Under the pieces are notes generated by a model. It was not told where the DNA came from and ran no database searches. It saw only the letters and a list, made by a program, of their open reading frames with translations. A stretch of DNA of 64,000 bases from an uncultured Rhodospirillales bacterium. GTDB taxonomy: Bacteria; Pseudomonadota; Alphaproteobacteria; CACIAM-22H2. Of the stretch, positions 54,268 to 64,000 are shown piece after piece. The position numbers and the translations under genes were made by a program. Within the stretch, counting starts at the first letter, position 1; the number at the start of each line of letters is the position of its first letter. Where the stretch lies: contig CALANV010000037.1 of assembly GCA_937926175.1 (NCBI GenBank), positions 62,001 to 126,000 of the forward strand, written 5' to 3'.

Positions 54268-55605
54268 TTACGCCTTCGCCTTCTGTTTCGCCGGGCTCTT
54301 CGGCGTGGCGGCCTTGAGGGCCTGATCGAGGTCGGCGATCAGGTCGTCCACGTTCTCGATGCCGATCGACAGGCGGATCACGTCCGGCCCCGCGCCCGCC
54401 AGGATCTGTTGCTCCTCGGTCAGCTGCCGGTGCGTGGTCGAGGCTGGGTGGATGATCAGCGAGCGCGTATCGCCGATATTGGCGAGATGGGAGAAGAGCT
54501 CGACGCTCTCGACGACCTTGATGCCCGCCTCGTAGCCGCCCTTGACGCCAAAGGTGAAGACCGATCCCGCGCCGCGGGGCAGGTACTTCTTGGCCAGCTT
54601 GTGATAGGGGCTCGACTCAAGGCCGGCATAAGACACCCAGGCGACGGCGGGGTGCCCCTCGAGGAATTCTGCGACCTTCTGCGCGTTGGCCACGTGCCGC
54701 TCCATGCGCAGATGCAGCGTCTCGATGCCGGTCAGGGTCAGGAACGCGTTCATCGGCGCCATCGCCGGTCCGAGGTCGCGCAGCGCGACGGCGCGCGTTT
54801 TCATGGTGTAGGCGAAGTCGCCGAAGGTCTCGGCGAAGTTGAGGCCGTGATAGGCCGGGTCCGGCTCCGTCATAGACTTGAACTTGCCGGAGGCCCGCCA
54901 GTCGAACTTGCCTGATTCCACGACGACGCCGCCCATCGAGGTGCCGTGGCCGGACAGGAACTTCGTCGTCGAATGGATGACGATGTCCGCACCCCATTCG
55001 AACGGCCGGCACAGATAGGGGGTCGCCATCGTGTTGTCGACGATGAGCGGTATGCCCGCTTCTTTCGCGATCTGGGCGACCGGTTCGATGTCGACGACCA
55101 AACCGCCGGGATTGGCAAGGACCTCGAGGAAGATCGCTTTGCACTTCGGCGTCAGCGCCTTGCGGAAGTTCTCGGGATCGGTCGGGTCGACGAAATGGAC
55201 CTTCCAGCCGAACTTCTTGAAACTGTGCGTGAACTGGGTCACCGAGCCGCCGTACAGGTTCCGGCTCGCGACGAACTCGTCGCCGGGCTCCATCAGCGTG
55301 AAGAAAGCGAGGAACTGCGCGGCGTGGCCCGAGGCGGCGGCGACCGCGCCGCGGCCGCCCTCGAGGTTAGCGATGCGTTCCTCCAGCACCGCGACGGTGG
55401 GGTTGCCGATGCGCGTGTAGATGTAGCCGAAGGTCTGCAGATTGAAGAGCGACGCGGCGTGGTCGACGTCGTCGAACACGTAGGACGTGGTCTGGTAGAT
55501 GGGCACGTTCCGCGCGCCGGTGGCCGGATCGGGCGCGGCCCCGGCATGCACGGCGCGCGTCTCGAAGCCGAATCCACGCGGTTTGGCGGCGCTGTCGTCG
55601 GGCAT
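54268..55605 (-). CDS. metY: O-acetylhomoserine aminocarboxypropyltransferase (sulfhydrylase)
   Basis: This 445-residue PLP enzyme of methionine/cysteine synthesis joins O-acetylhomoserine and sulfide. RAVHAGAAPDPATGARNVPI, YQTTSYVFDDVDHAASLF, YTRIGNPTVAVLEERIANLE and the PLP Lys215 in VIHSTTKFLSGHGTSMGGVV are visible; length ~430-445 separates MetY from shorter MetZ/MetB. The C-terminal tail is Lys-rich. No convincing SAM riboswitch was seen in the leader. Confidence 0.95.
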   Translation of the reverse strand: MPDDSAAKPRGFGFETRAVHAGAAPDPATGARNVPIYQTTSYVFDDVDHAASLFNLQTFGYIYTRIGNPTVAVLEERIANLEGGRGAVAAASGHAAQFLAFFTLMEPGDEFVASRNLYGGSVTQFTHSFKKFGWKVHFVDPTDPENFRKALTPKCKAIFLEVLANPGGLVVDIEPVAQIAKEAGIPLIVDNTMATPYLCRPFEWGADIVIHSTTKFLSGHGTSMGGVVVESGKFDWRASGKFKSMTEPDPAYHGLNFAETFGDFAYTMKTRAVALRDLGPAMAPMNAFLTLTGIETLHLRMERHVANAQKVAEFLEGHPAVAWVSYAGLESSPYHKLAKKYLPRGAGSVFTFGVKGGYEAGIKVVESVELFSHLANIGDTRSLIIHPASTTHRQLTEEQQILAGAGPDVIRLSIGIENVDDLIADLDQALKAATPKSPAKQKAKA

Positions 55606-55835
55606 GTCAATTACTCCAAGCGAGTCGGTTGCGCGCTGTTTAGCACAAGCCGTGCGCCGCGGTCACGACCCCGAGACGTGGGGCGGCTGGGGACGTTTCC
55701 GCGCGTGTCCGGACCCCGTTCCACGGCTGCCCGCGGGTTACCGCCCCGCGCATGGCGGCCGTCGACGGACCTGCGACCCGGGTGGGAAATCGCGATGTCG
55801 GGGTCTCGGGGCGACACCCCGGAACCTCGTCCTTC

Positions 55836-56104
55836 GACGAGCTCGGGATGAGGCTTTGACAAAGCTCAGGACGAGGTGCGGGCAGGGATGCGGCCAGAAA
55901 CAACCCGGCCTCGTCCTGAGCCTGTCGAAGGATGAGCCTGTCGAAGGACGAGGCCGGTCGCGGCGTCGACAAGTGGGACGCCTCAATAATTCTTTTTTTT
56001 GCAGTATCGAAGCTTCATCCTTCGACAGGCTCAGGATGAGGCTTCGACGGGCTCAGAATAACGCTTCGGCAAGCTCATCCCTCGACAAGTTCAGGATGAT
56101 GGCC
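55836..56104. repeat. dispersed palindromic repeat array, locus C
   Basis: CCGGCCTCGTCC (55905-55916) and GGACGAGGCCGG (55946-55957) form 12-bp arms enclosing two tandem copies of GCCTGTCGAAGGA. An inverted copy lies at 56008-56045 (CGAAGCTTCATCC / GGATGAGGCTTCG, one mismatch), and more partial copies run from 55836 to 56104. The core TGAGCCTGTCGAAGGA equals that at loci A and B. The region fills the gap between metY and the enoyl-CoA hydratase gene; a T run (55992-56000) lies inside. Confidence 0.85.
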
Positions 56105-56199
56105 ATGGCGCGGAACCTCCCGTCATGAGGTTCGCGCGAATCGGCGTGACCGCCAAGGCCCCAGCGCCGAAAAAGAGGGGCGCCTGATCCCTTTCGGAA

Positions 56200-56985
56200 T
56201 CAGCGCCCTTCGAATTTCGGCTTGCGTTTCTCGAGAAAGGCGGTGACGCCCTCGCGGAAATCGCTGGTAGCGAACAGGACGGCGAAGGCCTTGCGCTCGA
56301 AGGTGAGGCCGGCTTCGAGCGGCAGGTCGCGCGCGAGGAGGACGGCTTCCTTGGCCATTCGCACCGCAAGCGGCGGTTTGGCGGCGATCGTCTCGGCGAG
56401 CGTGAGGGCGCGCGTCAGAGTCTGGTCGTCGGCGACGACCTCGGCGACGAGACCGGCGGTCTTTGCCTCATCCGCGCCGATGAACTCGCCGGCGAGCGCC
56501 AGCTTCATGGCGATCTGCTGGCCGGCAAGACGGGCAAGGCGCTGCGTGCCGCCGGCGCCCGGAATGATGCCGAGATTGACTTCGGGCTGGCCGAACTTGG
56601 CGCCGCTGCCGGCGATGATGATGTCGGCGTGCATCGCCAGCTCGCAGCCGCCGCCGAGCGCATAGCCATTGACCGCCGCGATCAGCGGCTTGGGGAACTT
56701 GCGGATCACCTCCCAATGACGCGGCCGCACGTCGAGCAGGGCGCCGACGGCGTCGCGCGTCGACAGCTCCTTGATGTCGGCGCCGGCGGCGAAAACCTTG
56801 TCGCCGCCGGTAATGACCACGACCCGCACCGCCTCGTCGTCGCGCGCGGCGTCGAGTGCGGTCGCGATCTGGCCCAGGAGCGGCGTCGACAGCGCATTGC
56901 GCACGTTCGGCCGGTTGAGCGTCAGCAGCCTGACGCCGGGCTTCGGATCAGTGACGAGCAGTTCGGGCTCGTTCATGTGACTCAT
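56200..56985 (-). CDS. enoyl-CoA hydratase/isomerase family protein
   Basis: This 261-residue crotonase adds water to enoyl-CoA. AAGADIKELS forms the oxyanion hole; GYALGGGCELAMHADI and FGQPEVNLGIIPGAGGTQRL contain the two catalytic Glu residues, so hydratase activity is plausible. The C-terminal AFLEKRKPKFEGR is typical. ATG 56985 overlaps the livF stop (ATGA), so it is translated with the transporter. It would act on CoA esters made from the imported acid. Confidence 0.93.
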   Translation of the reverse strand: MSHMNEPELLVTDPKPGVRLLTLNRPNVRNALSTPLLGQIATALDAARDDEAVRVVVITGGDKVFAAGADIKELSTRDAVGALLDVRPRHWEVIRKFPKPLIAAVNGYALGGGCELAMHADIIIAGSGAKFGQPEVNLGIIPGAGGTQRLARLAGQQIAMKLALAGEFIGADEAKTAGLVAEVVADDQTLTRALTLAETIAAKPPLAVRMAKEAVLLARDLPLEAGLTFERKAFAVLFATSDFREGVTAFLEKRKPKFEGR

Positions 56986-57681
56986 ACTCCCAGATAGCGA
57001 TGCTGGATCGCCTCGTCCGCCCGGAGTTCGGATGACGAGCCGGACCAGACGACGCGACCCTTCTCGATGATGTAGTGCCGGTCGGCGATGCGGGTAAGCG
57101 CATCGATGTTCTTGTCGATGACCAGGATCGACTGCCCCTGCGCCTTCAACGCGGCGAGGCAGTGCCAAATTTCGGCGCGGATGATCGGCGCCAGACCTTC
57201 CGTCGCCTCGTCGAGAATGAGCAGCCGCGGATTGGTCATGAGCGCCCGGCCGATCGCGAGCATCTGCTGCTCGCCGCCAGAAAGCTGGTTGCCCATGTTG
57301 TTCTCGCGTTCCTTGAGGCGCGGGAACAGCTCATAGACGCGTTCGAGCGTCCAGGCCTCGCCCCCGCTGCCGGGGGCGGGCGGTCGGGCCGTTGCGATCA
57401 GGTTCTCGCGGACGCTGAGGTTGGGGAAGACCTGGCGCCCTTCGGGCACGAGGCCGAGACCGGCCTTGGCGACGCGGTAGGCGGGAAGCCCGGAAATGCG
57501 GCGGCCGTCGAACACGATCTCGCCGGCCCGGATCGGGACCAATCCCATGATCGAGCGCACGGTCGTCGTCTTGCCCATGCCGTTGCGCCCGAGCAGAGTC
57601 ACGACCTCGCCCTGGCCGACGCTGAGGCTCATGCCGAACAGCACCTGGCTCGGGCCGTAACTCGTCTCGATGCCGCGGACC

Positions 57682-57689
<8 letters not shown>
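56982..57689 (-). CDS. livF: ABC transporter ATP-binding protein LivF (second system)
   Basis: A 235-residue ATPase. Walker A is GRNGMGKTT, the signature LSGGEQQMLAIGRAL, Walker B LLILDEATEGLAP. The H-loop region reads ILVIDKNIDALTRIAD, with Asp-Lys in place of the usual Glu-Gln, a form I associate with aromatic-acid liv systems. Start 57689 gives MLEVRGIETSYGPSQ; it overlaps livG by 8 bases. It shares a transcript with the other liv genes. Confidence 0.93.
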
Positions 57690-58429
<740 letters not shown>

Positions 58430-58443
<14 letters not shown>

Positions 58444-59461
58444 CGCCGTGCCTCCGCAGCAGCGAGCCGTAGATGCCGCACTTCGCGAACAGGACGATCA
58501 GGATGAGGATCGGCCCGAACACGATCGGCCAGTGCTCCGTATAGTCCGGCAGGAACTTCTCGAGCAGCAGGAAGAGCGTCGCGCCGGCTACCGGGCCGAT
58601 CAGCGTGCCCATGCCGCCGAGCACGACCATGATGATGAGGTCGCCCGAGCGGGTCCAGTGCATGATCGACGGGCTGATGAACGATTCATGCGCCGCGAAG
58701 AGCGCGCCCGCGAGCCCGCCGATCGCACCGGCCAGCACGAAGGCGACCAGCTTGTAGCGAAACGTGAAGAAGCCGATCGCGCGCATGCGGCGCTCGTTCT
58801 CGCGGCAGCCTTGGATGACCATGCCGAAGCGCGAGTTGACCAGGCGGTGCGCACCGTACAGCACCGCGGCGAAGACCGCGAAGACGAGATAGTAGAACAG
58901 GCTCTCGTATGCCGCGACGGGATCGTAGCCGGCCTCGTACAGCGCGTCGGTTGCGGCGTCGATGAACGGAATGTCGCCCGGAAAGCGCAGACCGTCGTCG
59001 CCGCCATACGTCTCGAGGCTGACGAAGAAGAAATAGATCATCTGCGCGAAGGCGAGCGTGATCATGATGAAATAGATCCCGCTGGTGCGAAGCGAGATGA
59101 GGCCGACGAAGAGCGCGACGAGGGCGGATGCAAGGATGGCGGTCGGCCAGGTCACGAGGATGTTCTGGCTGCCGGGAATGAACCCCAGCAGCAGCGTGCC
59201 TTCGTCTGCATGGAAGTTCAGGATGGCGACGACATAGGCACCGATGCCCATGAACGCGGCGTGACCCAGCGAGACCATGCCGCCGTAGCCCAGGATCAGG
59301 TCCAGGCTGACGGCGGCGATAGCGAAGATCAGGATGCGCCGGAACTGGCCGATGTAGAACTCCTGGCCGGCGGCAACGGCGATTACCGGCAGCACGGCGA
59401 ACAGTCCCAGCAGGGCGAGCACGAAGATCGTGCTCAGGTCGATGTGCTTGACGGTCTTCAT
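58430..59461 (-). CDS. livM: ABC transporter permease LivM (second system)
   Basis: This 343-residue permease lacks the extra N-terminal region of the first system. LILGYGGMVSLGHAAFMGIG, LRTSGIYFIMITLAFAQMIY and SRFGMVIQGCRENERRMRAI (coupling loop) are present, then GSLLRRHGDGGH at the end. About eight to ten helices. Start overlaps the livH stop by 4 bases. Confidence 0.94.
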
Positions 59462-60345
59462 CCGCGTGCCGGGAACAGACCACTCGGCCGCCAGAACAGG
59501 ATCGCGGCCATGAGGATGTAGATGGCCATCTCGGCAATCGACGGCGTCAGGCCGATCATGGCCGGAACGACGCGGCCGAACGTGTCGACCATGCCGACGA
59601 TGACGGCGGCGACGAAAGCGCCCCGGATCGAGCCGATGCCGCCGATGACGATGACGACGAAGGTCTTGATCAGCATGGAATCACCCATGCCGATCTCGAC
59701 CACGTAGAGCGGCCCCGCCATCAGCCCGGCCAGCCCGGCGAGCGCGGCGCCGAGGCCGAAGACGAGCGTGTACAGAAGCTTGATGTCGACCCCGAGCGCA
59801 CCGACCATTTCGCGGTTCGACGCACCGGCGCGGATCAGCATGCCGAGGCAGGTCCGCGTAATCAGCCACCATAGGAATACGGCGACCAGCACGCCGACGC
59901 CGAGGACGACGAGGCGATAGATCGGGTAGGGCGCGCCAGGGACGATTTCGACGGTGCCGGCGAGGAACCCGGGAATGTCCATGAAGATCGCGATCGGGCC
60001 CCACAGGATCTTCACGAGTTCGTTGAAGAACAGGATGAGGCCGAACGTGGCCAGCACCTGGTCGAGGTGGTCGCGGCTGTAGAGCGTGCGCAACGCCACC
60101 ACTTCGACGAGGATGCCGGTGAGTGCCGCGCCGGCGAGCGCGATGACCGCCGACAGCACGAAGCTGCCGGTCCACTGCAGCAGCGTGGCGCAGTAGTACG
60201 CTCCCATCATGTAGAGCGAGCCGTGCGCCAGATTGACCATGTTCATGATGCCGAACACGAGAGTCAGCCCGGCGGCCATCAGGAACAGGGTAACCCCGAG
60301 CTGCAGCCCGTTGAGCGTCTGCTCGAGGAAAAGAAGGGGCGTCAT
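59458..60345 (-). CDS. livH: ABC transporter permease LivH (second system)
   Basis: The product is a 295-residue permease. LEQTLNGLQLGVTLFLMAAG, MNMVNLAHGSLYMMGAYYCA and the loop TRTCLGMLIRAGASNREMVG identify LivH. It starts 63 bases downstream of the binding-protein gene on the same strand, and overlaps livM. Confidence 0.94.
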   Translation of the reverse strand: MTPLLFLEQTLNGLQLGVTLFLMAAGLTLVFGIMNMVNLAHGSLYMMGAYYCATLLQWTGSFVLSAVIALAGAALTGILVEVVALRTLYSRDHLDQVLATFGLILFFNELVKILWGPIAIFMDIPGFLAGTVEIVPGAPYPIYRLVVLGVGVLVAVFLWWLITRTCLGMLIRAGASNREMVGALGVDIKLLYTLVFGLGAALAGLAGLMAGPLYVVEIGMGDSMLIKTFVVIVIGGIGSIRGAFVAAVIVGMVDTFGRVVPAMIGLTPSIAEMAIYILMAAILFWRPSGLFPARG

Positions 60346-60408
60346 CGCTTGCGGTATCTGGAAAGCAGAGGGGGCCTGAACGGCCCCCCTTGCGGCGCGC
60401 GGAAGCGC

Positions 60409-61590
60409 TTACCACTTCATCTTGCACTGGTCGACGTAGGCGTCGGCATGGCTCGCGAAAATGACGCCGCGAAGATCCATGACCAGCCGGCCTTTCTCGT
60501 CCTTCACAATCTGGGTGAGGTAGTAGTTCTGGATCGGGAAGTGGTTCCGGTTGAAGCGGAAAGGACCGCGCACGGAGTTGAAGTTCGCGGCGCGCAGTGC
60601 GTCGCGGAACTTGTCTTTCTCGGCCTTGGTTCCGAGCTTGCCGCCCGTCGCCTTGAGGGCGCTGTCGATCAACATCGCCGCGTCATAGGATTGGGCTGCG
60701 TACGGGCTCGGGATCCGGTTGTAGGCCGCCTCGAAGTCGCGCACGAACCGCTCGTTGGCCGGATTCTGCAGCTTCTCCGACCAGAAGGTGGAGGCATAGG
60801 CGCCCACCGCGGCGTCGCCGATCCCGGGCAGGATCGTCTGGTCGAGGCTGAACGACGGTCCGAACAGCGGCACCTGCTGCATCAGGCCTGCCTGCGCGTA
60901 CTGGCGCACGAAGGCGATGCCCATGCCGCCGGGATAGAAGAAGTATGTCGCGGACGGCTGCGCCGCGCGCAGCGTGGCGAGTTCCGCCGCATAGTCGGTC
61001 TGACCGAGCTGCGTATAGACTTCGCCGGCGATCTCACCCTTGAAGAAACGCTTCACACCCATCAGCGCATCCTTGCCGGCAGGATAGTTGGGCGCCAGCA
61101 GATAAGCCTTCTTCACGCCGGCATTGGTCATGTGCTGGCCCATCGCCTCGTGGACGTTGTCGTTCTGCCACGAGACCGAGAAGAAGTTCGGATGGCAGTC
61201 CTTGCCGGCGAGCTCCGACGGGCCGGCATTGGAACTGATCAGGAAGACACCGCGCCGGTCCTTGAGCACCGTATCCGACATCGCCAGGAGGATGTTGGAG
61301 AAGACGACGCCGGTGACGATGTCGACGCGGTCGCGCTGGACCATGCGCTCGGCAACACTCTTGCCGACGTCCGGCTTGAACTGGTCGTCGCCGACGATCA
61401 CCTCGGTCGCCACACCGCCGAGCCGGCCGCCCGCGTGCTTCACCCCAAGATTGAACCCGTCGACCATCTCGCGGCCGAGGCCGGCCTGCGGGCCCGACAG
61501 CGTCGTGATCAGACCGATCTTGACCTGCGCGAGAGCCGGCGCCATCCCCATCGTGACCGCCGCCGCGAGGGCAATGACCCCTATTTTCAT
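60409..61590 (-). CDS. ABC transporter periplasmic binding protein (second liv system)
   Basis: This 393-residue type I binding protein has a signal peptide (MKIGVIALAAAVTMGMAPA, cleavage after ALA at about residue 21). VKIGLITTLSGPQAGLGREM, FISSNAGPSELAGKDCHPNF and SYDAAMLIDSALKATGGKLG follow. It is longer than typical LivJ and of the type seen for aromatic or branched acid uptake; the ligand is not proven. A strong GGGGAGGAG precedes ATG 61590. Confidence 0.93.
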   Translation of the reverse strand: MKIGVIALAAAVTMGMAPALAQVKIGLITTLSGPQAGLGREMVDGFNLGVKHAGGRLGGVATEVIVGDDQFKPDVGKSVAERMVQRDRVDIVTGVVFSNILLAMSDTVLKDRRGVFLISSNAGPSELAGKDCHPNFFSVSWQNDNVHEAMGQHMTNAGVKKAYLLAPNYPAGKDALMGVKRFFKGEIAGEVYTQLGQTDYAAELATLRAAQPSATYFFYPGGMGIAFVRQYAQAGLMQQVPLFGPSFSLDQTILPGIGDAAVGAYASTFWSEKLQNPANERFVRDFEAAYNRIPSPYAAQSYDAAMLIDSALKATGGKLGTKAEKDKFRDALRAANFNSVRGPFRFNRNHFPIQNYYLTQIVKDEKGRLVMDLRGVIFASHADAYVDQCKMKW

Positions 61591-61768
61591 GGTCTGCTCC
61601 TCCCCATGGTATTATTGAACATGATTAGCGCAATCACAGCCGAGCGTCCACAGAACGACGTGCCTTGGCAAGGGACTGGAGCCGGTCCGCGGTGGAGGAT
61701 TCCGGCCGGGACCGAGCGCGGCCCGGCAGGTGGTAGGCAGGGATGAAGACCTGACCCGTCGCAACCGA

Positions 61769-63340
61769 TCAGGCCAGCTTTTCCTTCAGATGATCGGCGA
61801 GCCGCAGAGCCAGAGCCACGATGGTAAAGGTGGGGCTCGAAGCGCCGCTCGTCGGGAAGACGGACCCCCCGGCGACATAGAGGTTGGCGACGCCGTGCGT
61901 CCGGCAATTCTCGTCGACGACGCCGCGTTTGGGATCGGGATGCATGCGGGTCGTGCCCATCTGGTGGTGCGAAGCGACCAGATGTTCGCGCCAATCCGAT
62001 GCGTCTTCGGCGAAGAGCAACTTGATGCGACCGAGACCGGCCTTTCCGACTTCCTGGACGAGAGCGTTCATTGTGCGCACGATGTTTTCGCGGTCGATGT
62101 CGGCGAGCTGCCAGTCGAGTTCCACGCGCGGGATGCCGAGGGCATCGACCTCGTCGCCCAGGCGCACGCGGCTGTCGGGATTCGGCGCCTGCTCGGCCGC
62201 AAAACCGATCTCGAAATAGCCGACGACGTCCGAGGTCGGCTTGAAGATCCGCCGGTAGGTGTAGTCGGTCACCGCGGGGAAGTCGGCGAGGATGCGCGAG
62301 ATATGCTCGAACAGGTCGTCGGGCAGCCTGCCCGCGCGGATCGCGCCGGAGAGCCGGCGAAGGCTGACGACCCCCGCCGGATCGGCGCCGATCCGCCGCG
62401 GCTCGATGAAAAAGTTCGAGTTCAACAGCTCGTGCCGACGCTGCATCGCTTCGGTGAAGCCGAACGACAGCATGTCGACTTCGTCGCGGAAATCGCTGAG
62501 GGGGCGCCGCTCCGCCGGTACCAGCATCGCAAGCTCCGAGAACGCCGGATGCTCCTGGAAATACCGGCCGATCAGGTCGTTGCGTGCACCGAAGGTGCGT
62601 CCCTTGCCGTCCGGCACGCCGAGGAGGAGGCGCGCGTTCTCGATCGTGCCCGTCGCCAGGATGAACAGCCGCGCCCTTGCCGTGAACCGCGGCCCCTGCA
62701 GGACGGCAAGCTCGATCGAATCGATGACCGATCCCTCGTCGTTCGTTCCGAATCGAACCAGATTGGCGTTCAGGTAGACCGTGACGTTGGCGGCGCGCTC
62801 CAGCTCGTCGCGAAAGGCCTTGCCGAACCGCAACGGGCCGCTTTGCTGCCAGCGCCGCAACTCGACCGCATCTTCGGCAAAGCGCAGGGAGGTGAGGCCC
62901 GGACGCTGCGATTGCACCTGGGACCGGTCGACGTCGTATGTCGCGTACGGTTTGATTCTCAAGACCTGCGTCGCGCGCTCGTAATACGGCTTCAGAGTCT
63001 CGAGGCCGAAGGGCCAGCCGCTGTCGTGAAGCCACTCGCGCGTCGCGAAGTCGATCGGATCGAGCGGTCTGCAATCGCCGCCCCAGTGGCCGGTGCATCC
63101 GCCGAGGGCCCGTATGCGCTCGGCCCTCAGATCGAAATAGGGAAGGCCGACATTTCCACCCTGCGCGAGCATTTGCGTCTCAGCCGAGTAGTCGGTGCCG
63201 CCGCTTTCGAACACGCAGACCTCCGTGCGCGTATCGATGAATTCGCGCGCGATGGTGATTCCGGCGGCCCCGGCCCCGATGATGGCGACGTCGCAGGTAA
63301 CGACCGTGCCGGCGGACAGCGTGCGGGCGTCAACCAGCAT
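61769..63340 (-). CDS. GMC-family flavin oxidoreductase
   Basis: A 523-residue FAD enzyme. DVAIIGAGAAGITIAREFID gives the FAD Gly loop (22-27), GGCTGHWGGDCRPLDPIDFA follows, and the end has the GMC signature: SHHQMGTTRMHPDPKRGVVD, YVAGGSVFPTSGASSPTFTI. Substrates of the family are alcohols and sugars. A five-base gap leads from the small exported-protein gene, so the two likely work together. It probably oxidises a primary alcohol or sugar, with electrons passed to a partner not in view. Confidence 0.9.
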   Translation of the reverse strand: MLVDARTLSAGTVVTCDVAIIGAGAAGITIAREFIDTRTEVCVFESGGTDYSAETQMLAQGGNVGLPYFDLRAERIRALGGCTGHWGGDCRPLDPIDFATREWLHDSGWPFGLETLKPYYERATQVLRIKPYATYDVDRSQVQSQRPGLTSLRFAEDAVELRRWQQSGPLRFGKAFRDELERAANVTVYLNANLVRFGTNDEGSVIDSIELAVLQGPRFTARARLFILATGTIENARLLLGVPDGKGRTFGARNDLIGRYFQEHPAFSELAMLVPAERRPLSDFRDEVDMLSFGFTEAMQRRHELLNSNFFIEPRRIGADPAGVVSLRRLSGAIRAGRLPDDLFEHISRILADFPAVTDYTYRRIFKPTSDVVGYFEIGFAAEQAPNPDSRVRLGDEVDALGIPRVELDWQLADIDRENIVRTMNALVQEVGKAGLGRIKLLFAEDASDWREHLVASHHQMGTTRMHPDPKRGVVDENCRTHGVANLYVAGGSVFPTSGASSPTFTIVALALRLADHLKEKLA

Positions 63341-63345
63341 GACGG

Positions 63346-63750
63346 TCAGCCGGCGGCGACGAGGGCGTAGAGCCGCGCCTCGGTCTCAGACAGCATCCAG
63401 CCCTCGACGCGGACGATGCGGCCTTCGGTGAAGTCGGCCCGAATGCGTGCATCGATCCAGGCCCGCAGCTCCTCGACGCTGCAGCGGGTCAGCCGGTGCC
63501 GCTCGGCCGGATCCGCGCACACCTGTTCGGCCAGGACTTGCGGCGTTCCGGCGCAGGCACCGGCGCGGCGACATGCGATGCCGAGCGCGCGTGCCGACGC
63601 GCGCGCATGCGGAAACAGGGCCGCAAGCCGTTCCGGCAACGGATCGTTTGCGACGATTCCGGCTGCGCGCACCGGCAATCCGAGCACGGTGCCGAGGCTG
63701 GCAAGCATGGTGAGCAGAGAGCGGCGGCGTAGGGTGGAAAATGCGCTCAT
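63346..63750 (-). CDS. small Tat-exported protein, partner of the GMC oxidoreductase
   Basis: The 134-residue protein starts MSAFSTLRRRSLLTMLASLG, a Tat-like signal with an RRR motif and a hydrophobic stretch, cut near AAG at about residue 30. The mature part has four Cys and an acidic end (VRVEGWMLSETEARLYALVA). The last 40 residues resemble the short conserved helix found in small subunits of gluconate/fructose dehydrogenases. It could help export the flavoprotein, which has no signal of its own. Confidence 0.75.
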   Translation of the reverse strand: MSAFSTLRRRSLLTMLASLGTVLGLPVRAAGIVANDPLPERLAALFPHARASARALGIACRRAGACAGTPQVLAEQVCADPAERHRLTRCSVEELRAWIDARIRADFTEGRIVRVEGWMLSETEARLYALVAAG

Positions 63751-63886
63751 GCAACGGCAAGGCGTCGTGATGCCCGGAATGATCCGTGCTCATGCCGCCA
63801 TCGCCAATGGGCGAAATCGGGCTAGGCCATTAGCGGTGTCGCGTCGCCGCTGCCTCGATTTCGCCTCTTGCCGCCGCGCCTTTTTG

Positions 63887-64000
63887 TCAGCCCTTCGTCT
63901 TCGCCAACTCCTGTTCGCGCTGACGCAGCTTGAACCGTTGCACCTTGCCGGTTTCGGTCCGGGGCAGGGCGTCGATGAACTCGATCTGGCGCGGATACTT
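63887..64000 (-). CDS. acyl-CoA ligase (benzoate-CoA ligase-like), C-terminal end only
   Basis: The last 37 codons of a gene that runs off the right edge: KYPRQIEFIDALPRTETGKV then QRFKLRQREQELAKTKG. LPRTxTGKxxRxxLR is the C-terminal lysine motif of AMP-forming acyl-CoA synthetases; Lys in TGKVQR is the adenylation residue. The KYPR..EF wording favours aromatic ligases. It supports CoA activation of the compound brought in by the second liv system. Confidence 0.85.
   Translation of the reverse strand, partial: KYPRQIEFIDALPRTETGKVQRFKLRQREQELAKTKG

Noticed and set aside
55606..55680. Possible SAM-II riboswitch in the metY leader
   Set aside because: TTGTGCTAAACA faintly resembles part of the motif, but the paired regions and the second conserved A-rich segment cannot be laid out convincingly.

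Overview
The window is a high-GC chromosomal segment from an alphaproteobacterium. It is most like the Rhodospirillales in gene order (inference from synteny, not from a search). The main evidence is a core block around 7-24 kb: rpiB, glyA, nrdR, ribD, ribE, ribB, ribH, nusB, thiL, a K+-independent H+-pyrophosphatase, bamE, a CBP3-type cytochrome bc1 chaperone, DUF177, rpmF, plsX, fabH, ihfA, a merR-type regulator and a tRNA-Pro. MucR, a GcrA-free set of alpha-type response regulators and liv operons carrying DUF6867 fit the same group. No rRNA, CRISPR array, phage or insertion sequence was seen.

Layout. 0-6.3 kb: the start of a hotdog thioesterase gene, a small DUF6898-like gene, and a complete branched-chain-type ABC importer (livHMGF, DUF6867, binding protein) closed by a good terminator. 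6.3-24 kb: mucR, then the housekeeping block for one-carbon, riboflavin, thiamine, lipid, ribosome and nucleoid functions. 24-32 kb: small regulators (a cold-shock-like protein, a response regulator, YbjQ, a PAS_5 protein), an O-antigen ligase-like membrane protein, and a three-gene phosphorelay set (PAS histidine kinase, single-domain receiver, receiver-kinase hybrid). 32-43.5 kb: an EboF-like phosphatase-superfamily protein, a membrane-anchored PQQ-type sugar dehydrogenase fused to cytochrome c, three transporters, cutA, and a trio made of a membrane sulfatase-type hydrolase, a tiny membrane protein and a two-part methyltransferase.

43.5-54 kb is the most interesting accessory region. It is a one-direction catabolic island: a GntR/FCD regulator preceded by two palindromic candidate operators, a beta-keto acid cleavage enzyme (BKACE), an SDR dehydrogenase, an Asp/Glu-racemase-family enzyme, an SMP-30/gluconolactonase-type lactonase, a complete TRAP transporter, a phytanoyl-CoA-dioxygenase-family hydroxylase and an aldehyde dehydrogenase. 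Together they look like uptake and full breakdown of one organic acid or lactone whose identity I cannot read from sequence.

54-64 kb, minus strand: metY, then a second complete branched-chain-type ABC system (binding protein, livH, livM, livG, livF) translationally coupled to an enoyl-CoA hydratase, a GMC oxidoreductase with a small Tat-type partner, and the end of an acyl-CoA ligase gene. The enzymes suggest uptake and CoA-dependent breakdown of an aromatic or branched acid.

A palindromic repeat with core TGAGCCTGTCGAAGGA is present at three intergenic places (33.6, 38.2 and 55.9-56.1 kb). Functions are assigned from recognised motifs, length and gene order; no database search was possible.
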